Below the pieces are notes generated by a model. The model searched no databases, was not told where the DNA came from, and saw nothing but the letters and a program-made list of their open reading frames with translations. DNA of 64,000 nucleotides from Mageeibacillus sp. UBA6976 (lineage in GTDB: Bacteria > Bacillota > Clostridia > Saccharofermentanales > Saccharofermentanaceae). Positions 17,798 through 26,400 of this stretch are shown here, piece by piece. A program made the translations under genes and the position numbers. The stretch covers positions 66,668 to 130,667 of the forward strand of contig DJYO01000022.1 of NCBI GenBank assembly GCA_002450155.1. Direction: 5' to 3'. The number at the start of each line of letters is the position of its first letter. Position 1 is the first letter of the stretch.

Positions 17798-18613
17798 TTG
17801 AGTACCGGTGGCTCTAGAGTAGCTGTTAATTTTGCTAAACGTATAGTTGTAAAAGTTGGGACTTCTACTCTTACATATGACAACGGCAAGATGAATCTGG
17901 GTAATATCGACAGGTTATGCCGTTCTCTGTCTGATCTTATGAACAGAGGCAAGGAGGTTCTCCTTGTCAGCTCCGGTGCCATAGGCGTCGGTGTCGGTTT
18001 CTTAGACTTGAGCAAGCGTCCTGAGACCACAAGAGAGAAGCAGGCTATTGCTGCCGTAGGCCAGTGTGAGCTTATGAACGCATATTCCAGGTCTTTTGCC
18101 GAGTATTCCTACAAGGCAGGACAGGTGCTCCTTACCAAAGACGGTATTACCGACCGCCTTACACGCGCAAATATAATCAACACGTTAGAGACATTGCTCG
18201 AGATGAAGATAATCCCTATCATCAATGAGAATGATACGGTATCCACTACTGAGATCATGCATAACGGCACCTTCGGTGATAACGATACCCTGTCAGCAGA
18301 TGTAGCCTGCCTCGCAGGTGCAGATCTGCTCATCATACTGTCTGATGTTGACGGCCTGTACGATGACAACCCCAAGGACAATCCGGATGCCAAGAGGATA
18401 TCTTATGTAGAGGAAATCTCTTCTGATATGCTGGACTCCTCATCAGGCAAGGGTTCCTGGCTTGGTACAGGCGGAATGATGACAAAACTTACGGCAATGG
18501 ATAAGTGTATGACAAACGGCATTTACGGCGTCATCGCCAACGGTTCCGAGCCCCGCGTTCTTGAAGACATATTGGATCAGGAAGACGTAGGAACCTTCTT
18601 CGCAGCAAGGTAA
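17798..18613 (+). CDS. proB: glutamate 5-kinase
   Basis: 271 residues of the amino-acid-kinase family: phosphorylates glutamate to glutamyl-5-phosphate, the first step of proline synthesis. VVKVGTSTLTY at the N-terminus, LVSSGAIGVG (about 51-60), INENDTVS and FGDNDTLSADVA in the middle and GTGGMMTKL near the end are diagnostic. The TTG start has AAGGAG 9 bases upstream. The C-terminal PUA domain found in the E. coli enzyme is absent. No proA is adjacent. An 8-bp gap joins it to a lipoprotein gene. Confidence 0.92.
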   Translation: MSTGGSRVAVNFAKRIVVKVGTSTLTYDNGKMNLGNIDRLCRSLSDLMNRGKEVLLVSSGAIGVGVGFLDLSKRPETTREKQAIAAVGQCELMNAYSRSFAEYSYKAGQVLLTKDGITDRLTRANIINTLETLLEMKIIPIINENDTVSTTEIMHNGTFGDNDTLSADVACLAGADLLIILSDVDGLYDDNPKDNPDAKRISYVEEISSDMLDSSSGKGSWLGTGGMMTKLTAMDKCMTNGIYGVIANGSEPRVLEDILDQEDVGTFFAAR

Positions 18614-18620
18614 ATCTCCC

Positions 18621-19244
18621 ATGCAAGGTAAGTTAGGAACTGTTGCTATAGCTATAACCGGCGCATTGCTCCTTACTTCATGTGCCACAGAAAGCCAGAT
18701 AGAGGTAACTCTTTCTAACGGTGAAGCTGCCGGAACTATCGTTACGATCTCACAGGATACAAATGAATCTGCAGCAACTTCGGTAAACGGAACTGCTACA
18801 GGAGATCTGCTCGTTGCAGCTTCTGTTGAGGCAAGTCAGAGCTACGCCCTTGATTACTACGGTATCCCGATAGTCCCGGGTTCTCCTGCAGATGACGTAA
18901 TAGGGCAGCTTGGCACAGCTTACGAGCTTTATGCAAGCAGCGCTGAGGAAAACACCGGGGATTCCCCTGTCACCATATATACTTACAGGGATCTTATCCT
19001 CTTTGTATCACCTTCAGACAGCGGCACCGATATAATAAGCGAGATTCAGATCACAAGTCCCGAGATCACGACTATAGAAGGCATCAGGATATCTGATACT
19101 GCCGAGGAGGTAGTAGGCACTTATGGTGAAGGCTATACGGATAACGGTTCTTCCATAAGCTACGAATCAGGTTCTTCCCGCATATCCTTCTTCTTTACCG
19201 GTGGCATCGTAACCGATATCGAGTACGAATATATAGGGATGTAA
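18621..19244 (+). CDS. small secreted lipoprotein with two BLIP/OmlA-like half repeats
   Basis: 207 residues. The signal peptide ends in the lipobox LLTSC with Cys21. After a Ser/Thr/Gly-rich linker, two similar halves are visible, each with a D-x-x-E/D-V-IG/VGTYG-type element (ADDVIGQLGTAYELY and ISDTAEEVVGTYGEGY) and a following beta region. This pattern resembles SmpA/OmlA or beta-lactamase-inhibitor-like domains that bind other envelope proteins. Function unknown. It starts 8 bp after proB, and its stop lies within a hairpin shared with the convergent zip gene. Confidence 0.6.
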   Translation: MQGKLGTVAIAITGALLLTSCATESQIEVTLSNGEAAGTIVTISQDTNESAATSVNGTATGDLLVAASVEASQSYALDYYGIPIVPGSPADDVIGQLGTAYELYASSAEENTGDSPVTIYTYRDLILFVSPSDSGTDIISEIQITSPEITTIEGIRISDTAEEVVGTYGEGYTDNGSSISYESGSSRISFFFTGGIVTDIEYEYIGM

Positions 19245-19256
19245 CACTGTTACATC
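19238..19256. repeat. perfect 8-bp inverted repeat covering two convergent stop codons
   Basis: GATGTAAC-ACT-GTTACATC. It contains the lipoprotein TAA and part of the opposite TGA. No T-tract follows on either strand, so it is at best a weak terminator. Confidence 0.4.
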
Positions 19257-20037
19257 AGCCCAGAGCGACGTCCAGAGCCATCATTAATGTAAATCCTGCT
19301 GCAAAGAGAACGGTCACTCTGTCCAGATGTTCTCCAGAGGACATCTCCGGGATCAGCTCCTCTACTACGACATAGATCATGGCGCCTGCCGCAAAGCCGA
19401 GAGTAAAGGGAAGCACCGGTACGATTATGGTGGATGCCACTATGGTAAGTATTGTTCCTATAGGCTCTACAAGTCCGCTTAAGCATCCTCCCATAAAAGC
19501 CTTGAACTTACTCTCCCCCTTGGTCCTGAGAGGCAGGGATATAATAGCGCCTTCAGGGAAGTTCTGTATCGCAATACCAAGAGCAAGAGCGAAGGCTGCC
19601 GCAGAACTGATGTCACTTTTGCCGCTTAAGAAAGCCGCATATACAACGCCTACCGCCATACCCTCAGGGATATTGTGGAGGGTTACTGCCAGGACCATCA
19701 TCGTAGTATTACGGAAAGAAGCCTTTATTCCCTCAGGCTTGTCACTGTCCATGTGGAGATGGGGGATTATGTGGTCAAGCAGCAGGAGGAACAGGATACC
19801 CAGCCAGAATCCTATTGTCACGGGCACAAAGGCAAATTTGCCCAGATGCTCGCTCTGCTCCATAGCAGGGATGATGAGACTCCAGATAGAAGCTGCCACC
19901 ATGACGCCTGAAGCAAAACCTTCAAGTGCGCGGTTGAGCCTGGGATCTAATTTCTTCTTCATCAGGAAGACCATGGCAGATCCGAGGCAGGTCCCCAGGA
20001 ACGGTACTGTTATTCCGATCAGCATATCAGTATTCAT
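19255..20037 (-). CDS. ZIP family divalent metal transporter
   Basis: 260 residues from the ATG at 20037, preceded by GGGGGAT at 7 bases; the longer open frame lacks an SD. Eight membrane segments are predicted. The metal-binding motifs of helices 4 and 5 are HNIPEGMAVG (121-130) and QNFPEGAIISLP (158-169), and a His-rich loop follows helix 3 (DHIIPHLHMDSD). ZIP proteins import Zn, Fe or Mn into the cytoplasm, the GufA/ZupT branch being broad. The dyad GTTAGT-N4-ACTAAC at 20090-20105 suggests control by a DtxR-type regulator. Confidence 0.88.
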   Translation of the reverse strand: MNTDMLIGITVPFLGTCLGSAMVFLMKKKLDPRLNRALEGFASGVMVAASIWSLIIPAMEQSEHLGKFAFVPVTIGFWLGILFLLLLDHIIPHLHMDSDKPEGIKASFRNTTMMVLAVTLHNIPEGMAVGVVYAAFLSGKSDISSAAAFALALGIAIQNFPEGAIISLPLRTKGESKFKAFMGGCLSGLVEPIGTILTIVASTIIVPVLPFTLGFAAGAMIYVVVEELIPEMSSGEHLDRVTVLFAAGFTLMMALDVALG

Positions 20038-20089
20038 ATGATCATCCCCCATCTGTATTTTCCCAATATAATACAATAGTCTGCAGGAA

Positions 20090-20105
20090 GTTAGTTATGA
20101 CTAAC
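20090..20105. promoter_or_regulatory. variant DtxR-like operator upstream of the ZIP gene
   Basis: GTTAGT-TATG-ACTAAC, a perfect dyad with TTAG-N6-CTAA geometry. It sits where the -35 of the minus-strand zip promoter is expected (TATTAT about 17 bases further). It differs symmetrically by one base per half from the three copies at 28.1, 35.5 and 35.6 kb. Confidence 0.5.
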
Positions 20106-20160
20106 TTTGCCAAATATCCCTTCCTTTTACCGTTTTTGTTAATGCCCTGTGCCTAAATAT

Positions 20161-20191
20161 GCTATAATCTCCCCAATATTATTTTGGGGGG
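20161..20191 (+). promoter_or_regulatory. extended -10 and start-site dyad of the DUF5684 gene
   Basis: TGCTATAAT ends at 20168. It is followed by CCCCAA-N7-TTGGGG (20171-20189), which covers the predicted start of transcription and the SD (GGGGGGAT). Confidence 0.4.
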
Positions 20192-20200
20192 ATAATTTAT

Positions 20201-20743
20201 ATGATCAATGAAACCAAGATCTATCCTGACTGGAAGCCCAGTACGCTTTCCATCGTTCTTTCAATAGTATGCTGCCTCAGTTATGTGGGGATCATGCTCA
20301 GTCCTATAGTCTTCTCCATATGGATGGTATTTGCTGATAACTATGCAGTTCCGCTCATAATCATGTATCTGTTCATGATTACCTGCTCACTTGCCATGAG
20401 CGTGATCATGATCATCTCACAGTGGAAGATCCTGACCAAGGCAGGACAGCCCGGCTGGAAGTGCCTTATTCCTGTCTACAATACCTGGACACTCTACGAG
20501 GTCGCAGGATATCAGGGATACTATTCTCTCCTTGGCTTTATTCCTGTTGCAGGTCCTGTTATCGCGCTTATCGCTGCATTCCTTGTCAGCATGTCTCTTG
20601 CAATGAAGTTTGGCAAATCCAAGGCCTGGGGTGTTGTTCTGCTCGCCTTGCTGGCACCTGTCGGTTATACGGTATTAGGTTTTTCCGAGAACACTTACAT
20701 CGCAAGTGCAGGTCACCAGATGAATGAAGGACTCTTCGAATAA
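20201..20743 (+). CDS. DUF5684-type small membrane protein
   Basis: 180 residues, four to five membrane segments. The central KAGQPGWKCLIPVYNTWTL (about 84-102) and the following GFIPVAGPVIALIAAFL are typical of DUF5684 proteins, often found fused or adjacent to signal-peptidase-like or DUF805-like membrane proteins. Function unknown. The SD is GGGGGGAT. It is monocistronic, bounded by its own promoter and a strong terminator. Confidence 0.7.
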   Translation: MINETKIYPDWKPSTLSIVLSIVCCLSYVGIMLSPIVFSIWMVFADNYAVPLIIMYLFMITCSLAMSVIMIISQWKILTKAGQPGWKCLIPVYNTWTLYEVAGYQGYYSLLGFIPVAGPVIALIAAFLVSMSLAMKFGKSKAWGVVLLALLAPVGYTVLGFSENTYIASAGHQMNEGLFE

Positions 20744-20767
20744 TCCAAAAGATCTGATCAAATGATA

Positions 20768-20803
20768 AGAGGCTGCCTGAGTAGATTCATTCAGACAGCC
20801 TCT
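20768..20803. terminator. bidirectional terminator between convergent genes
   Basis: AGAGGCTG and CAGCCTCT arms, extended by CCTGA/TCAGA, close a loop of about a dozen bases. T-rich ends lie on both strands (CTTTATA on plus, TATCATTTG on minus). It serves the DUF5684 gene and the minus-strand gene ending at 20824. Confidence 0.75.
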
Positions 20804-20823
20804 CTTTATACTCCGGATAACAA

Positions 20824-22161
20824 TTACTCGTAACCTTGCCTCTTCATCCTCTTGTAGTCTTCATCATCGTAGTCAGTCTGGTTTTTCCTTGCAAAGAAGC
20901 TTCCGCTCTCATTTACCTCCGGACTTGCAGGAGATGCTTCGGCCTTATCCTTATTTTCCGCTGATACAGGCTCTGCAAAACCCTTATCAGGCTCAGGATA
21001 CTCTGCTGTAAGAGATACTTCTTTATCCTTCTTACCTGCTTTGACAAGGCCCTTAATAACACCGATGATCGCGATCGCAATAAATCCGCACCAGAAGAGG
21101 GCAAAGATCAGGAGACCGTAATCACCCTTCTGAGCCTCGTCGATCGCGCTCCCCAGCATTCCCAGGCCCACCAGGGCAAAGGGGATCAGGAAGACTATTC
21201 CCACAACGGCTATCACGGACCTTACGGCTTTGTTTGCACCTGAATCAGCCACCGAGGACGCAGATGAATAATAGGACTGGAACTTGGGATCCGCCTGTTT
21301 TGCCTGATCTTTCTCGGTAAGGGGCACTTCCTGATATTCTCTCTTTTGCTCCTTGTGGTAATTCTTATACATAAGAAAGCCTACTGCAAGCATTAGCCCG
21401 ACAAAGAACAATGCAGGAAGGAAAGATAAAAAGGTACGCATTCCTCTCCTTGCAGGCGTAGGATTGATGCTGCGGTCTGCGAGCTCGGTTGCACGCTCAA
21501 AAGCATCTGTCATGGCCTTGCCGACTTCCACGCCGTCATCAAGGTCATCAGTAAGCTGTCTGCCGAACTTCTCGAAGAAGCTCTCTGTTATTATGTTGTC
21601 TGTATCATCGCCCTTGACTGCTTCCCACGAGAAATCATAACTTCTGTTTGAAGGAACCGAATATACAACAACAAAGTGCTTCTCATCAGAATAATCTGTT
21701 ACATAGACCTCAAAGGTAAAATCCTCCAGATCGCTGCTGGACTCTTCCCAATCGCTATCATGGAATGTGTATACGACCGGGCAGATGCCGGTTACGTCCT
21801 GAAATTCCTTGAGCTGCTCCGTAAGGGCCTCGTCGTCTGCTATAACATCAATATTGTCATAGACATACTGATCCTGATCAGGGTAGTCTGCCTTGAGTTT
21901 CTGAGGCCTGTCAGAAACAATGGCAAAGAGCATTACAAACCCAAAGATAAATCCGAAGATCGGAAATACAAATACACTTGCGAGTGAAGGTTTTACCGGC
22001 TTCGTCCTGGAGTAAATGTACTTCTCCTTACCATTCTCGTCATAGTACATATACCTTCTTGCACCATGAAAATAATGCGTTGATGTCCCGGAAGAAGAAG
22101 ATCCGTGACTTGAACTGTGGAATCCGCCTCCGTGAGATCCACCACCTGCGCTGTGTGGCAT
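20824..22161 (-). CDS. membrane protein with Gly/His/Ser-rich N-terminus and TPM-like domain
   Basis: 445 residues. The first 30 residues are a Gly/His/Ser-rich segment (GGGSHGGGFH and similar). A membrane helix (about 58-82) is followed by an extracytoplasmic domain (about 95-235) with DNIDVIADDEALTEQL, FQDVTGICPVVYT and FVVVYSVPSNRSYDF, a pattern like TPM domains of YgcG-type proteins. Three more membrane helices and an acidic/lysine-rich cytoplasmic tail complete it. TPM proteins are linked to photosystem repair in plants and to unknown envelope roles in bacteria. The His-rich head could bind metal. Confidence 0.6.
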   Translation of the reverse strand: MPHSAGGGSHGGGFHSSSHGSSSSGTSTHYFHGARRYMYYDENGKEKYIYSRTKPVKPSLASVFVFPIFGFIFGFVMLFAIVSDRPQKLKADYPDQDQYVYDNIDVIADDEALTEQLKEFQDVTGICPVVYTFHDSDWEESSSDLEDFTFEVYVTDYSDEKHFVVVYSVPSNRSYDFSWEAVKGDDTDNIITESFFEKFGRQLTDDLDDGVEVGKAMTDAFERATELADRSINPTPARRGMRTFLSFLPALFFVGLMLAVGFLMYKNYHKEQKREYQEVPLTEKDQAKQADPKFQSYYSSASSVADSGANKAVRSVIAVVGIVFLIPFALVGLGMLGSAIDEAQKGDYGLLIFALFWCGFIAIAIIGVIKGLVKAGKKDKEVSLTAEYPEPDKGFAEPVSAENKDKAEASPASPEVNESGSFFARKNQTDYDDEDYKRMKRQGYE

Positions 22162-22226
22162 AAATCTATCCTCCCCAAATATAAATTCCAGGAATAAGAT
22201 ACCACATTTGACGACCTTATGTTAGA

Positions 22227-23240
22227 TTAAAATGCCTTGCGTGCCCGATCCAGAGCCGCTACTACCCTGTCACACCAGAGGTCGAATTCAGGATCCTCGA
22301 TCTGGTATTCAGGGTGATCTAAGATATTTGAGATCGTGATGCGCACGCCCTCTTCGAATCTTACCCTCGTGCAAAAATCCGGAACTATGCGCCTTATCTT
22401 GGTAGTGTCAAATACAACGGAGCATGCCTTGTCTCCTAACAAGGATCCTTCAAAATCGTAGTCACTTACATCTCTCAGAAATTCAGATGCCACATGGACA
22501 CAATTGAGCTTAACGCCTAATACCTTTGCTATGGTCTCATAGATCTGATCCCATGTGAGTGTCTCGTCGCTCATTATCTGGAAGGCTTCGCCGATCGCAT
22601 GGGGATTTCCGATCAGGCCCACATATCCTCTTGCAAAATCAGTATTAAATGTCATGGTCCAAAGGGATGTTCCGTCTCCGTGGATAATAACAGGCTTATT
22701 CTCCAGCATGCGCTTTGCCACCTGCCAGCTGCCCTTGCTGCCGTGGACACCAAGGGGAATACTGCGTTCGTCGTAGGTATGGCTCGGCCTTACTATGGTT
22801 ACAGGGAAGCCTTCCTTCCTGTAATAAGACATAAGGAGCTCCTCGCAGGCGATCTTATCCCTTGAATACTGCCAGTACGGGTTTGCAAGAGCTGTACCCT
22901 CGGTTATACGGTAATCTGCCACAGGCTTATGGTAAGCAGATGCAGAGCTTATATAGATATACTGCCCCGTCCTGCCTGCAAACAGCCTTATGTCACGCTC
23001 GATCTGTGAAGGGACAAAACCAATGAATTCGCAGACTGCGTCAAAATACATTCCGGAGATCTTGCTCTTAACATCGTCCTCATTATTGATGTCCGCATTG
23101 ATAATGTTTATCCCGGAAGGAAGCTCAGAACTCCTGCTGCCGCGGTTAAGAAGATACACATCATCCGTTCCCCTCTCTGCGAGAAGTCTGGTGACCGCCA
23201 TGCTGATCGTACCGGTTCCTCCAATAAGTAAGATCTTCAT
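22227..23240 (-). CDS. NAD-dependent epimerase/dehydratase family protein
   Basis: 337 residues, extended SDR. GGTGTIS at 8-14 (following KILLI) is the NAD-binding loop; SSASAYHKP and YSRDKIACEE provide the catalytic Ser and Tyr-x-x-x-Lys. The fold matches the isoflavone-reductase/NDP-sugar epimerase branch also seen for the 53795-54685 protein. Substrate unknown; an NDP-sugar is the usual guess. The 13-bp gap to the SDR gene behind it (whose stop is at 23254, upstream in transcription) suggests the two form one operon. Confidence 0.8.
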   Translation of the reverse strand: MKILLIGGTGTISMAVTRLLAERGTDDVYLLNRGSRSSELPSGINIINADINNEDDVKSKISGMYFDAVCEFIGFVPSQIERDIRLFAGRTGQYIYISSASAYHKPVADYRITEGTALANPYWQYSRDKIACEELLMSYYRKEGFPVTIVRPSHTYDERSIPLGVHGSKGSWQVAKRMLENKPVIIHGDGTSLWTMTFNTDFARGYVGLIGNPHAIGEAFQIMSDETLTWDQIYETIAKVLGVKLNCVHVASEFLRDVSDYDFEGSLLGDKACSVVFDTTKIRRIVPDFCTRVRFEEGVRITISNILDHPEYQIEDPEFDLWCDRVVAALDRARKAF

Positions 23241-23253
23241 ATTTCCCTCCTGA

Positions 23254-23997
23254 TCAATAAGGACTGCTCATCTCTTCTGCCGCTTTAACCGCCTCTTCGA
23301 GTGTCATGTCGTAGAACTGCCCTGCAGCAAAGATCCTGCCAGATAGGGGTTTATCTATAAATGCTCCGACTACTACGCCGGGGAGTGCGCTCTCAGGTGC
23401 GTTAGGGGCATTGGGTCCCCCGAGATCCGTCCTGCACCAGCCCGGATCTGCGAGATTGATCGCAACGTCGGTGCCTCTTAACTTGGAGCCGATATCGATA
23501 GTTACTTTGTTAAGAGCTGCCTTGCTTGCGGAATAACCTGCCTGCTCAGGCTCTAATGCTATGCCGCTGGTGGTATTAACGATCCTGCCGAACCCCGCCT
23601 CGGTCATCTTGGGCAGGAAGTGATAACAAATAAGCATAGGCGCTATGGTATTTATAGCAAAGCTTACTGTGTAATCCTCTACCGGAGTGTTCATATAATC
23701 CGTTCTGTATGCTATCTGCATGCCGGCATTATTGAGTACTATGTCTACTCTGACACCTGTATCATCTATAGCCTTGAGCATAGCTCTTACAGAATCAGGA
23801 TCAGATAATTCGCAGCTGACCTGAATACAGGATACACCTCTGGCTTCTATCTCTTTACTAAGCTCCTGTGTGTGCTTATTATCTCTGCTCTGAGCTATGA
23901 TGTTGCATCCCCTGTCTGCCAGGAAGAGTGCTGCGAGCCTGCCTATACCTCTTGCTGCGCCTGTAACGAGCGCCCATCTGCCGTTAACATCAACCAT
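23254..23997 (-). CDS. classical SDR family oxidoreductase
   Basis: 247 residues from the ATG at 23997 with GGAGG 9 bases upstream; a frame open to 24120 would run through the divergent promoter. VTGAARGIGRLA (11-22), LNNAGMQIAY and YSASKAALN give the cofactor loop and the Tyr-x-x-x-Lys pair. It reduces or oxidises an unknown carbonyl/alcohol with NAD(P). It lies back to back (100 bp) with an AraC regulator, which probably controls it, and 13 bp before the epimerase gene. Confidence 0.85.
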   Translation of the reverse strand: MVDVNGRWALVTGAARGIGRLAALFLADRGCNIIAQSRDNKHTQELSKEIEARGVSCIQVSCELSDPDSVRAMLKAIDDTGVRVDIVLNNAGMQIAYRTDYMNTPVEDYTVSFAINTIAPMLICYHFLPKMTEAGFGRIVNTTSGIALEPEQAGYSASKAALNKVTIDIGSKLRGTDVAINLADPGWCRTDLGGPNAPNAPESALPGVVVGAFIDKPLSGRIFAAGQFYDMTLEEAVKAAEEMSSPY

Positions 23998-24097
23998 ATT
24001 TACGCCTCCGCTTATAAAGCTATGTATGTTAACTATATATCTTGGCAGAAGGATTAAGTATAATAAATAGAGCAAATAATATAACAGATATGCAATT

Positions 24098-24940
24098 ATG
24101 TACGAATACTCAGACATCAAGGACCACAGATACGAATGCTTTACCGAGGACCATAACAGTCCTTACGAAGTCAGGCTGCACTGGCATTACTTTATGGAGA
24201 TCATGTATATCCTGGATGGCTCAGCTAAGGTAACCGTAGGACGTGATGAACTTACTGCCATGCCGGGAGATCTGGTAGTGCTCCTGCCCTCTGTTATGCA
24301 TGCGATAAAGACATTAGAACCTAACACCAGGTATTCCGTCATCAAATTCACTCCCGGAAGCTTTGCTTCAAGAGAGCTTAGCTGGAGTGATCTTGCATTG
24401 CTGAAGCTCGCATCAGACAGGAACATCAATGCGCTGCTCAGATCCCCTGACATATCAGGCAGTCTTATCCCCGCCCTGATAGATAATTCGATCAAAGAGA
24501 TGGAGGACAAAAAGCCCGGGTATCTTGGAATAATAAGCTGTGACGTCCAGATAGTGCTCACTGAGATAATAAGGCTGTGGGCATCTCAGGGCTTTGCTAC
24601 CGGCTCCCTTAATCAGAGCGAGGAGGAATATCTTGATATCGAAGCCTTGCCCTCTTATATCGAGGACAATATATCATCTCCTCTTGTCGCCTCCCGTATA
24701 GCCTCCATGTGCAACATGAGCTATTCAGGTTTTGCCAGGAGATTCCGCAAGGTGTTTGGCAGGTCATTCAAGGAATATGTTCAGTATATAAGAGTTACCA
24801 AAGCCTCCGAGCTTCTTAAGACAACGGGTATGGATATAGCAGGGATCAGTAATGTCACCGGTTTCAGTGACGCAAGCCACCTCATAAGGGTTTTTAAGAA
24901 AGAGTTTGGCACAACGCCTGCAAAGTACAGAAACTCCTAG
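24098..24940 (+). CDS. AraC family transcriptional regulator
   Basis: 280 residues. An N-terminal cupin-like sensor (about 15-100; HWHYFMEIMYILDGSA and MPGDLVVLLP) is followed by two helix-turn-helix motifs in the last 100 residues (VASRIASMCNMSYSGFARRF and IAGISNVTGFSDASHLIRVF). Such regulators sense a sugar or other small ligand and usually activate a neighbouring gene, here the divergent SDR-epimerase pair. No clear SD precedes the ATG. Its TAG overlaps the stop of the convergent membrane-protein gene. Confidence 0.88.
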   Translation: MYEYSDIKDHRYECFTEDHNSPYEVRLHWHYFMEIMYILDGSAKVTVGRDELTAMPGDLVVLLPSVMHAIKTLEPNTRYSVIKFTPGSFASRELSWSDLALLKLASDRNINALLRSPDISGSLIPALIDNSIKEMEDKKPGYLGIISCDVQIVLTEIIRLWASQGFATGSLNQSEEEYLDIEALPSYIEDNISSPLVASRIASMCNMSYSGFARRFRKVFGRSFKEYVQYIRVTKASELLKTTGMDIAGISNVTGFSDASHLIRVFKKEFGTTPAKYRNS

Positions 24941-26400
24941 CCTATCCTTATTGTTACATCGTCAGGTATCTTATAGAACTCTCTAAAGAATACTTCCCTT
25001 TCTTTGTCAGCAGGATCAGGATCGTGAAGATAGATCTCATGAGGATACCGCTCTAGTAACACCTCGGTTATCTCTCCCTGTCTTGCCCTCCTGATCTCAT
25101 CCATGCGGCGGGAAGTGGCAGCTCCGATATCAAAGTAGATAAGTCCCATAAGAGCTGCCCTAATTACAAGGAGCAGCAAAAGGCCGGTATGAACGATCCT
25201 TACCATTCCTATAGAAGCTCTTATCTTCAGCATGCCTGATAACAGGGCAAGAGTGGTTACATGGATAATATATGTCGTTACATAGAGCCTGGGGCCCCAG
25301 TTGTAGAGTATGCACATGGGACTTATTACCAGAGGTGCAAAGATCCAGAGGATGACGGCAAGTCTTACGTCCTGATGATCCAGCATCATGAGCTCGCATA
25401 AAACTGCAATGAATATGGCTATCCCAACGAACCCGGCCAAAGATTTCAGATCTATAAATAACGAGAGTGCGAGATATACTACTATGGCACTATTTACTCC
25501 CGAAGTGCAGTATAAGACTGCTCTGCTTATACTCTTCTTCCTGTGCTGCCAGACTAAAACCGTCAGGACCAGGACTATCAGTATGGTTACAAGGGCATTC
25601 CAGCTGTCATATATGGGACCTATGCAGGAGCCTGTAAGAAAGCTCAGGCTCTTGGTTATCTTAACGGGCAACGGGTCATCCATATCAAAGATAAACCTGC
25701 GGTAACCGTCTACCGCTTCGCCCGTTCCCACAAGCTCTCTTACGGTACCGCTAAAGAGGCATATGAGAGTTCCTGTGAGATTGCCGCCAAAGACAAGAGC
25801 CATTGTTATCTTATCCCCTGCCTTACGCCTGATAACATCTATCAGACAGCATAGGGATATGAGGGTTGTTGCAATGGCCACATTTTCAAGGAAGAGCTGC
25901 ATTACTATGGCAAGGATAAATAGGAGCATCCTCTGCCATATCCTGTCAAAGTTTTTGCCCCTTACCACATAAAGCCATATGAGTACCAGGGGCATTACAA
26001 GGATATAGTTGGCAGCTCCTGCCACCCATCCGTATGTCTCGCACCAGATGTTTACATCCATAAGAAGAAGCAGAAGATTTGATATCAGATATATCCTGAG
26101 CCTGGCTCCCTTGTCTTCCCTTTTAAGTCCTGCCATAAGGAGAGGGATAAGGCTGTAGCCAAGACCCAGGAACAATGTCTTAAGAACTGCAGATCTCGTC
26201 ATCAGGACCTCAAGGAGGTTGCCTGCATAGCGGCTGTTAAGGTCCGCATTTATAAGGTGGTCCATGCCATACTTAAGGCCCCAGTCCCAGTCGTCATGCA
26301 TGTAGGGAATGTTATATGCGATAAAAAACCAGACAAGAGTCATGAAGGCTATAAGCGCGATCTCTATTCCGGTTATCTTTGCTCTGTCAGACTTATCCAT
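24937..26400 (-). CDS. DUF6056-type polytopic membrane protein (GT-C-like)
   Basis: 487 residues, about 11 to 12 membrane helices. The first loop, YNIPYMHDDWDWGLKYGMDH, has the Asp-Asp-Trp pattern of DUF6056 and GT-C-type proteins, where the acidic residues bind the metal or polyprenyl-phosphate donor. Such proteins are thought to move sugars from lipid-linked donors to surface polymers, but no reaction is shown for this family. Its ATG overlaps the stop of the 26393-27937 gene by 8 bp, so the two are co-translated. Confidence 0.7.
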   Translation of the reverse strand: MDKSDRAKITGIEIALIAFMTLVWFFIAYNIPYMHDDWDWGLKYGMDHLINADLNSRYAGNLLEVLMTRSAVLKTLFLGLGYSLIPLLMAGLKREDKGARLRIYLISNLLLLLMDVNIWCETYGWVAGAANYILVMPLVLIWLYVVRGKNFDRIWQRMLLFILAIVMQLFLENVAIATTLISLCCLIDVIRRKAGDKITMALVFGGNLTGTLICLFSGTVRELVGTGEAVDGYRRFIFDMDDPLPVKITKSLSFLTGSCIGPIYDSWNALVTILIVLVLTVLVWQHRKKSISRAVLYCTSGVNSAIVVYLALSLFIDLKSLAGFVGIAIFIAVLCELMMLDHQDVRLAVILWIFAPLVISPMCILYNWGPRLYVTTYIIHVTTLALLSGMLKIRASIGMVRIVHTGLLLLLVIRAALMGLIYFDIGAATSRRMDEIRRARQGEITEVLLERYPHEIYLHDPDPADKEREVFFREFYKIPDDVTIRIG

